From: UBA4644 sp964541085
GTDB lineage: Bacteria; Bacillota; Clostridia; Oscillospirales; Butyricicoccaceae
Assembly (NCBI GenBank): GCA_964541085.1
Contig: CAZIPA010000003.1
Location: forward strand, 38,766-102,765
DNA length: 64,000 nt
Direction: 5' to 3'
The number at the start of each line of letters is the position of its first letter. Position 1 is the stretch's first letter. Positions 58,783 to 64,000 of this stretch are shown one piece after another. Below the pieces are notes generated by a model. The model saw nothing but the letters and a program-made list of their open reading frames with translations, did no database searches and was not told the DNA's origin. The position numbers and the translations under genes were made by a program.

Positions 58783-59880
58783 ATGAAAGCGTTGATTGTG
58801 GACAAGGCCAAAATCCTCAACAATCTGCAGGTGATCCAGACTGCGGCGGGCGATGCCCAGGTGTATGCCGTGCTGAAGATCAATGCCTATGGGCTGGGAC
58901 TTCGGCCCATGGCAGAGCTGTGCCGTCAGGCCGGTATCCGGCGTTTTGCGGTGACAGAGCCGGAGGATGCGGTACGGCTGCGGGACTGGGGTTTTCAGGA
59001 GGAGGAGCTGCTGATCCTTCGCTCCACAGCCTGCGAGGAGGACATCCGGAACATTCTGAAAGCCGGTGCCACCGCCACCGTGGGCTCCTATGACGCGGCG
59101 CTGGCGCTCAACGGCATTGCGGAGAGCGAAGGCGTGGTGTGTGATGTACACATCAAGGTGGATACCGGCATGGGCCGTTACGGCTTTGTGCCCGGAGAGA
59201 TCGACCGAATCCTCAGCGTTTACCGCTATCTGGGCAGTCTCCATGTCACCGGCACCTATACCCATTATGCCAACGCCTTCCGCAGCAAAAAGAAAACTCA
59301 GGCGCAGTATGACCTGTTCCTTTCCGTGGTGGAAAAGATTCGTGCCGCCGGATTTGACCCGGGAATGCTGCACGCCTCCAACTCCGAAGCCTTCTTTGGC
59401 TGCAAGATGCCCAATCTGGACGCAGTGCGCATCGGCTCGGCGCTGGGCGGCAGAGTGATCTCCCGGGGAGACTTTGGTCTTCAGCGTACCGGCCGTCTGC
59501 AAAGTGAAATCGTGGAGGTGCGCTGGCTGCCGAAGGGCTCTTCCGTGGGCTATGGCAGCGCCTTTGTCACCCGTCATCCCACCCGCATCGCGGTGATTCC
59601 CGTGGGCTCCTGCGACGGCTATATGGTGGAAAAGGTGCGCATCAACAGCCGCTTCTCCGATTACATCCGGACGCTGGGCTCTGTGGTCAAGGCTTTTATC
59701 CGGGGCAAGCGCTATTATGTCAGCGTCAACGGCAAGCGTGCGCCGGTGCTGGGCCATGTGGGTGTCAGCCATACGGTGATTGATGTCACCAATCTGGAAT
59801 GCGGCCCCGGTACAAAGGTTTTTCTGGATGTGTCTCCCATGTTTGTTCCGTCGGTGATTCCCCGGCAATATATTGATTGA
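58783..59880 (+). CDS. Alanine racemase-like PLP enzyme, C-terminally divergent
   Basis: 365 residues. The N-terminal barrel is alanine racemase type: AVLKINAYGLGL with the PLP Lys, VHIKVDTGMGRYGF, GTYTHYANAF, LHASNSEAFFG, DAVRIGSALGG. The second catalytic residue is present as Tyr in SVGYGSAF, and AVIPVGSCDGYM matches the usual PVGYADGY. The end is short and diverged (LGHVGVSHTVIDVTNLECGPGTKV in place of the CMDQ...DVG motif). Racemisation is likely; the substrate could be Ala, Ser or another amino acid. AGGAGGG precedes the ATG. Probably co-transcribed with the FemAB-like gene. Confidence 0.82.
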   Translation: MKALIVDKAKILNNLQVIQTAAGDAQVYAVLKINAYGLGLRPMAELCRQAGIRRFAVTEPEDAVRLRDWGFQEEELLILRSTACEEDIRNILKAGATATVGSYDAALALNGIAESEGVVCDVHIKVDTGMGRYGFVPGEIDRILSVYRYLGSLHVTGTYTHYANAFRSKKKTQAQYDLFLSVVEKIRAAGFDPGMLHASNSEAFFGCKMPNLDAVRIGSALGGRVISRGDFGLQRTGRLQSEIVEVRWLPKGSSVGYGSAFVTRHPTRIAVIPVGSCDGYMVEKVRINSRFSDYIRTLGSVVKAFIRGKRYYVSVNGKRAPVLGHVGVSHTVIDVTNLECGPGTKVFLDVSPMFVPSVIPRQYID

Positions 59881-59929
59881 TGAACACTGTCTGATAGAAT
59901 CCATCCATGATGAAAGAGAGGGTACTCCT

Positions 59930-60253
59930 ATGAAAATGATTCTTGGCATTCTGAACAGCGATGATGCTTCCACCGTGGTTCGCGCTCTGAACGAGGCCGG
60001 TTATTCCGTCACCCGGCTCAGCACCACCGGCGGTTTTCTCCGTGCCGGCAATGTGACCATTCTGGTGGGTGTGGAGGACGACAAGGTTCAGCCCGCCATT
60101 GAAGTGATCCATCAGCACGCCCACAGCCGCACCCAGATGATGCCTGCCACCACCGAGGCCGGTGTCGGCTTCTTCTCTACCCTGCCGGTGGAGGTTCGGG
60201 TGGGCGGCGCCACCATCTTTGTGCTGGATGTGGATCAGTTCCTGAAAATCTGA
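59930..60253 (+). CDS. darA: Cyclic-di-AMP receptor DarA (PII-like, YaaQ)
   Basis: 107 residues, family size. A PII-like trimeric protein that binds c-di-AMP. The N-terminus MKMILGILNSDDASTVVRALNEAGYSVTRL, followed by TTGGFLRAGNVTILVGVEDDKV, and the C-terminal GGATIFVLDVDQF are the DarA/PstA signature strands and ligand loop (Thr and Gly of STTGGFL). GAGGG precedes the ATG. The stop overlaps the holB start (TGATG). In B. subtilis the same neighbours (yaaQ, yaaR, holB, yaaT) occur; yaaR is absent here. Confidence 0.93.
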   Translation: MKMILGILNSDDASTVVRALNEAGYSVTRLSTTGGFLRAGNVTILVGVEDDKVQPAIEVIHQHAHSRTQMMPATTEAGVGFFSTLPVEVRVGGATIFVLDVDQFLKI

Positions 60254-61155
60254 TGCAGCTGCCCCATCTTCTGGGAAATGAGGGACTGAAGCAGTCCCTC
60301 TCCCATTTGCCCGCCGGAGGGCTGGGCTCTGCCGTTTTGATCGACGGCCCCGCCGGTTCCGGCAAACGGACTGCGGCAGGGGATCTCTGTCAGGCGCTTT
60401 TGTGTTCTGCCCAGAATCCGCCCTGCGGCCACTGTCCCGCCTGCCGCCGTGCAGAGGCCGGTTCCCATCCGGATCTGTTCTGGCTGGAGGAAAGTGAGCC
60501 CGGCAAGGGTGTCAAGCTGGAGCAGATTCGTGCGCTGCGGGCCCAGAGCTTTCTCCGCCCCTCCGAGGCCGCCTGCAAGCTTTTTGTGATTCCCCATGCG
60601 GACCGGCTGAACATTCCCTCCCAGAATGCCCTGCTGAAGGTGCTGGAGGAGCCCGCCTCCTCCCTGTTTGTGCTGCTGTGCGAAAACCGGGAAGCCATGC
60701 TTCAGACGGTGCGTTCCCGCTGCAAGACCTTCCGCATGACCCCTTTGACACAGGCGCAGCTGCTGGCTGCGCTGGCACAGCGTTGTCCGGAGGCTACCGA
60801 GGATCAGCGGCGGCAGGCTGCTGCCCGGTCGGCAGGACTTCTGGGCAGAGCGCTGGACATTCTTTCCGGCAGCGAACCTCCCGCCATCACTGCGGCACGG
60901 GAGTTTTGTGCTGCCCTTTCCGGCGATGAGCTGACGATTTTTACGGCCTGTCAGGGACTGACCAGGCTCTCCCGCAGTGAATACGGCGCATTTTGTGATG
61001 AAAGCTGCCGTCTGTTGCTGGAACAGGCCCGGCAGGGCGCTGTCCGCGGCATTCCCATTTTCGATTATCTGGAGCAGCAGCGGGATATGCTGGTGCAAAA
61101 CCCCTCTGTCACGGCACTGGCCGGGGCGCTGGCGGCCTTTTGCAGCACCTGCTGA
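60253..61155 (+). CDS. holB: DNA polymerase III delta-prime subunit
   Basis: 300 residues. Clamp-loader subunit of AAA+ fold. P-loop region IDGPAGSGKRTAAGDL is degenerate (Arg after GK), as usual for non-hydrolysing delta-prime. The zinc module reads CGHCPACRR. SEAACKLFVIPHADRLNIPSQNALLKVLEEP includes the SRC-type sensor neighbourhood, and VRSRCKTFRM supplies the SRC arginine finger. It starts on the last base of the darA stop codon, so coupling is direct. Confidence 0.93.
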   Translation: MQLPHLLGNEGLKQSLSHLPAGGLGSAVLIDGPAGSGKRTAAGDLCQALLCSAQNPPCGHCPACRRAEAGSHPDLFWLEESEPGKGVKLEQIRALRAQSFLRPSEAACKLFVIPHADRLNIPSQNALLKVLEEPASSLFVLLCENREAMLQTVRSRCKTFRMTPLTQAQLLAALAQRCPEATEDQRRQAAARSAGLLGRALDILSGSEPPAITAAREFCAALSGDELTIFTACQGLTRLSRSEYGAFCDESCRLLLEQARQGAVRGIPIFDYLEQQRDMLVQNPSVTALAGALAAFCSTC

Positions 61156-61177
61156 GGCTCTTTTACAGGAGGAACAT

Positions 61178-62470
61178 ATGACCGAAGTCATCGGCGTCCG
61201 ATTCAAAAAAGTCGGCAAGGTTTATTATTTTGATCCCCACGGCATTGCCGTACAGAAGGGGACGCCAGTTATCGTAGAAACGGCACGGGGTCTGGAATAC
61301 GGCGAAGTCACCCTTCCCAACACACAGCTGGAGGATGAACGGATCATCCAGCCGCTGAAGCCGTTGATCCGTGTAGCAACGCCGGCGGATACCGCTGTAA
61401 TGGAGCAGAACGAGACCTTCGAAAAGGATGCCTTCCGCATCTGTGAGGCCAAAATCGCCGCCCATCAGCTGGATATGAAGCTGGTAACGGTGGAATACAC
61501 CTTTGACCACAGCAAGCTGCTGTTTTATTTCAGCGCCGACGGGCGGGTGGATTTCCGGGAGCTGGTAAAGGATCTGGCCAGCGTTTTCCGTACCCGTATC
61601 GAGCTGCGGCAGATCGGTGTGCGGGATGAGGCCAAAATGATCGGCGGACTGGGCGTGTGCGGCTGTCCGCTGTGTTGCAGCACCTTTTTGAAGGATTTTC
61701 AGCCGGTATCCATCAATATGGCCAAGGATCAGGGACTTTCTCTGAATCCTTCCAAGATTTCCGGCACCTGCGGCCGTCTGATGTGCTGTCTGAAATATGA
61801 AAATGAGGCTTATCAGGAAATGCTCCGGCAGACGCCTCCCAACGAAAGTCTGGTGGACACGCCCTATGGCCGGGGCACGGTGATGGATTCTTCCCTGCTG
61901 CGGGGCACCTGTCGGGTGCGGATGCTGAACAATCCGGATTCTCCGGTTACGGTTCCCTGCGGTCAGTGCGCCGTGCTGCGCCGTGGCCGGGACAAGGGTG
62001 AGCCCCTGCCTCCGGAGGCTGCACAGGAGCCCGCCGCCCCCGCTCTGCTGACCAGTCTGGAGGATTCCACTCTGGCGGCCTCGGCCCGTCCGGAACAGCC
62101 CCAGCGGCAAAAATCCCGTCCTCCCCGGCAGGATCGTCCCCGCAGCCGTCAGGAGCATCGGGACAAGTCTGACAAGCCCGGAGATCGTCCCGACCAGAAC
62201 GAAGGCCGGAAAAACAACGATCGTCCCGGCAAGGAGGGCAATCGTAATCGTCCCGGCGGCCAGAAGCAGGCTTCCAAGGGCAATCAGAAGCCCCGGGAAG
62301 AGGGACAGAAGGCCCCTGCTGCCCCTTCGGAAAATGGCGCTGCCCCCGGGCAGAACAACAATCGCGGCAATGCCAATCGCAACCGCAACCGCCGTGGCGG
62401 CTATCGCAACGGCTTCCGCAATGGGAAAAAGCCGGAGGGCGGCAACAAGCCCGCCACCCCGGAGGAATAA
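61178..62470 (+). CDS. ricT: YaaT/RicT (PSP1 domain) protein with long basic Arg/Gly/Asn-rich tail
   Basis: 430 residues from ATG 61178 (AGGAGG upstream). The N-terminal 260 residues are YaaT: GVRFKKVGKVYYFDP, ARGLEYGEVTL, VEYTFDHSKLLFYFSADGRVDFRELVKDLA and the cysteines CGCPLCCSTF and CGRLMCCLKYE, which bind an iron-sulfur cluster in the RicAFT (Y-) complex. That complex adjusts RNase Y and helps sporulation, competence and biofilm. Residues about 305-430 are a disordered tail (QRQKSRPPRQDRPRSRQEHR, GNANRNRNRRGGYRNG), absent from B. subtilis YaaT as far as I recall, and RNA-binding in character. Confidence 0.88.
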   Translation: MTEVIGVRFKKVGKVYYFDPHGIAVQKGTPVIVETARGLEYGEVTLPNTQLEDERIIQPLKPLIRVATPADTAVMEQNETFEKDAFRICEAKIAAHQLDMKLVTVEYTFDHSKLLFYFSADGRVDFRELVKDLASVFRTRIELRQIGVRDEAKMIGGLGVCGCPLCCSTFLKDFQPVSINMAKDQGLSLNPSKISGTCGRLMCCLKYENEAYQEMLRQTPPNESLVDTPYGRGTVMDSSLLRGTCRVRMLNNPDSPVTVPCGQCAVLRRGRDKGEPLPPEAAQEPAAPALLTSLEDSTLAASARPEQPQRQKSRPPRQDRPRSRQEHRDKSDKPGDRPDQNEGRKNNDRPGKEGNRNRPGGQKQASKGNQKPREEGQKAPAAPSENGAAPGQNNNRGNANRNRNRRGGYRNGFRNGKKPEGGNKPATPEE

Positions 62471-62519
62471 TCCTCTCCCCTCGCATCGAAACTGTCTTTT
62501 CAAGGAACTGTAAACTGCT

Positions 62520-63905
62520 ATGAACTCATCTGTTACTTTTGGCACCCGGTTTCGCCGGGCCTTTGCCCCGGATTTTATGGGCCGGGTCTTTCGCACTGCG
62601 CTTCCCATTGCCATGCAATTTCTGGTGGCCTCCGCCGTCAATCTGGTGGATGTTGTCATGATCGGACGGCTGGGAGATGATGCGGTTGCTGCCGCAGGCG
62701 GCGGCAATCAGATCTATATGCTGCTGGCATTGGTGCTGTTCGGCATCAATTCCGGCGGTTCGGTTTTCCTCTCCCAGTTCTGGGGCACGAAGGATGTGCG
62801 CAATGTGCGCCGCACCATGGGCATGATGTATCTGCTGGGTGCGGCGGCAACGGTGCTCTTTACCGTTGGTGCGCTGGCGGCCCCCCGGCTGCTGGTGAGC
62901 CTGTATGTTCATGAGGAGCCCGCCCTTTCTCTGGCGGCGGACTATCTGTTCTGGGTGGGCCTCAGCTATCCGGTGACGGCGGTCAGCCTGATCCTCTCCA
63001 TGGTGTGCCGCTGCACCGGCAGTCTTCATCTGCCTACGCTGGCCAGCACCCTTTCCATTCTGGTGAATGTGGGCGGCAACGCCGTTCTGATCTACGGTCT
63101 GCTGGGTGCGCCCGCCATGGGTCTGCGGGGTGCGGCCATTGCCACCTCTGTTTCCCGTCTGCTGGAATGCCTTGTGCTGGTGATTGCGGTCTATCGGCGC
63201 AAGCTCCCCGGCGCGGCCCGATTCCGGGAGCTGTTTTCTCTGGATTGGGATTTTGTCCGGAAGTATCTCCGCACGGCCTGGCCGGTGCTGCTGAACGAAA
63301 CCCTCTGGAGTGTGGGCACCTCCCTCTATTCCGTGGCCTATGGTCTGCTGGGTACGGCGGCGCTGGCGGCGGTGCAGATTGCCAACACCTCGGTGCAGCT
63401 TATCAATGTGTTCACCCGGGGCATGAGCAGTGCCTGCGGCATTTTCATCGGCAATATGGTAGGCTCCGGTGATGAGGAGGGTGCGCTGGATTATGGCCAT
63501 CGCTTTGCCCTGTTCCTGCCGGCGGTGGGTTTACTCACCGGGCTGGTGTGCATCGCCATCCATCCGGTATTTCTGTCCATGTATCAGGTATCCGAGGAAA
63601 CGCTGGCCTTTGCCCGGACGCTGATTTTGCTGCAAGCGCTGGCTCTGCCCTTCAAGGCCAACAGCATGGCTCTGATTGTGGGCGTGTTCCGTGCGGCTGG
63701 AGACACCCTCCACGCCTGCATCATCGACAACGGCAGTGTCTGGCTGGTGGGTGTGCCGCTGGCCTTTCTGGGGGTCTGGCTGGGGCTTCCGGTGTGGGGC
63801 GTGTTCCTGATGATCTGCGGCGATGACGCAGCAAAAAACATCGCCAGCATCATCCATCTCCGTCGGGAAAAATGGATCCGCAATGTCTCCGCCCAGCTGC
63901 AATGA
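62520..63905 (+). CDS. MATE-family efflux transporter
   Basis: 461 residues with about 12 membrane helices. FRTALPIAMQFLVASAVNLVDVVMIGRLGDDAVAA at the start and a repeat of the same pattern after about residue 240 (RTAWPVLLNETLWSVGTSLYSVAYGLLG) show the MATE two-lobe fold. NFAT/Din-type transporters of this family export drugs or metabolites using Na+ or H+; the substrate is unknown. The ribosome site is weak: AAGGAA is 13 bases upstream. It follows ricT by 49 bases and is possibly co-transcribed. Confidence 0.9.
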   Translation: MNSSVTFGTRFRRAFAPDFMGRVFRTALPIAMQFLVASAVNLVDVVMIGRLGDDAVAAAGGGNQIYMLLALVLFGINSGGSVFLSQFWGTKDVRNVRRTMGMMYLLGAAATVLFTVGALAAPRLLVSLYVHEEPALSLAADYLFWVGLSYPVTAVSLILSMVCRCTGSLHLPTLASTLSILVNVGGNAVLIYGLLGAPAMGLRGAAIATSVSRLLECLVLVIAVYRRKLPGAARFRELFSLDWDFVRKYLRTAWPVLLNETLWSVGTSLYSVAYGLLGTAALAAVQIANTSVQLINVFTRGMSSACGIFIGNMVGSGDEEGALDYGHRFALFLPAVGLLTGLVCIAIHPVFLSMYQVSEETLAFARTLILLQALALPFKANSMALIVGVFRAAGDTLHACIIDNGSVWLVGVPLAFLGVWLGLPVWGVFLMICGDDAAKNIASIIHLRREKWIRNVSAQLQ

Positions 63906-63963
63906 CCGCATAAAGACAAAAAGAAGCATCCGCACGGCATTTGTGCTGCACTTGTAAAATGAA

Positions 63964-64000
63964 AGTAGACACTCACAAAAGTGTGGGTGTCTACTTTTTT
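63964..64000 (+). terminator. Rho-independent terminator after the MATE gene
   Basis: AGTAGACAC / GTGTCTACT stem followed by TTTTTT at the window end. Confidence 0.85.

Overview
The window looks like the chromosome of an endospore-forming, low-oxygen Clostridia member, most like Oscillospiraceae/Ruminococcaceae. The grounds are GC-rich coding DNA with strong Shine-Dalgarno sites, a gerA-gerC type germination operon, AddAB rather than RecBCD, a T-box ahead of valS, zinc-type L31, a DarA-HolB-YaaT cluster, and a B12-dependent methionine synthase split from its reactivation domain. No phage, IS element or CRISPR array is visible. Taxonomy is inferred from gene content only.

Layout. 1-1.8 kb (minus): end of a spore germinant receptor operon. 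1.9-5.6 kb (minus): one tightly overlapping operon of a CapA-like lipoprotein, a dihydrouridine synthase, an ECF sigma factor and its zinc-binding anti-sigma factor. 5.7-7.2 kb (minus): a membrane-anchored PrsA/SurA-like foldase, divergent from rpmE (L31), hflX and a YigZ-family gene. 9.7-16.7 kb (minus): addB-addA. 17-22.4 kb (plus): two small proteins (one Veg-like), a glycosyltransferase-CsaB fusion and an unusual PstS-like lipoprotein. 22.5-26.7 kb (minus): valS-folC behind a Val T-box.

26.8-36.3 kb (plus) is the centrepiece: a nine-gene aromatic amino acid operon (aroF-tyrA-aroB-aroA-aroC-pheA-aroE/K fusion-aroQ-aminotransferase). Most of its genes overlap by 4 bases. Together they take PEP and erythrose-4-P to Phe and Tyr. 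It is preceded by a promoter, a 17-residue Tyr/Phe-rich leader peptide and mutually exclusive hairpins ending in a terminator, i.e. a classical ribosome-mediated attenuator. This is unexpected in a lineage that normally uses T-boxes for such control.

36.4-37.8 kb (minus): NfeD and SPFH proteins. 38.07 kb: tRNA-Ala(GGC). 38.5-44.5 kb (plus): methyltransferase, ECF transporter module (ecfA1-ecfA2-ecfT), truA, a DUF5711-like protein and a CvpA-like protein. 44.5-47.7 kb: a ClpE-like unfoldase, then an FMN riboswitch driving ribU, whose energising module is probably the EcfAAT encoded 6 kb upstream. 47.8-48.5 kb: a gene with a 3' frameshift. 48.7-49.9 kb (minus): PatB-type C-S lyase/aminotransferase. 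50.2-55.0 kb (plus): methionine synthase module. 55.1-56.2 kb (minus): histidine-kinase-like protein lacking an obvious phospho-accepting His. 56.4-64 kb (plus): gap, a FemAB-like transferase with an alanine-racemase-like gene, darA-holB-yaaT, and a MATE exporter.

A second cross-cutting signal is a 9-bp palindrome, TTTC(A/T)GAAA. I found it seven times, all between genes, mostly upstream of envelope-related genes and twice as helically phased pairs. It may mark an unrecognised regulon.
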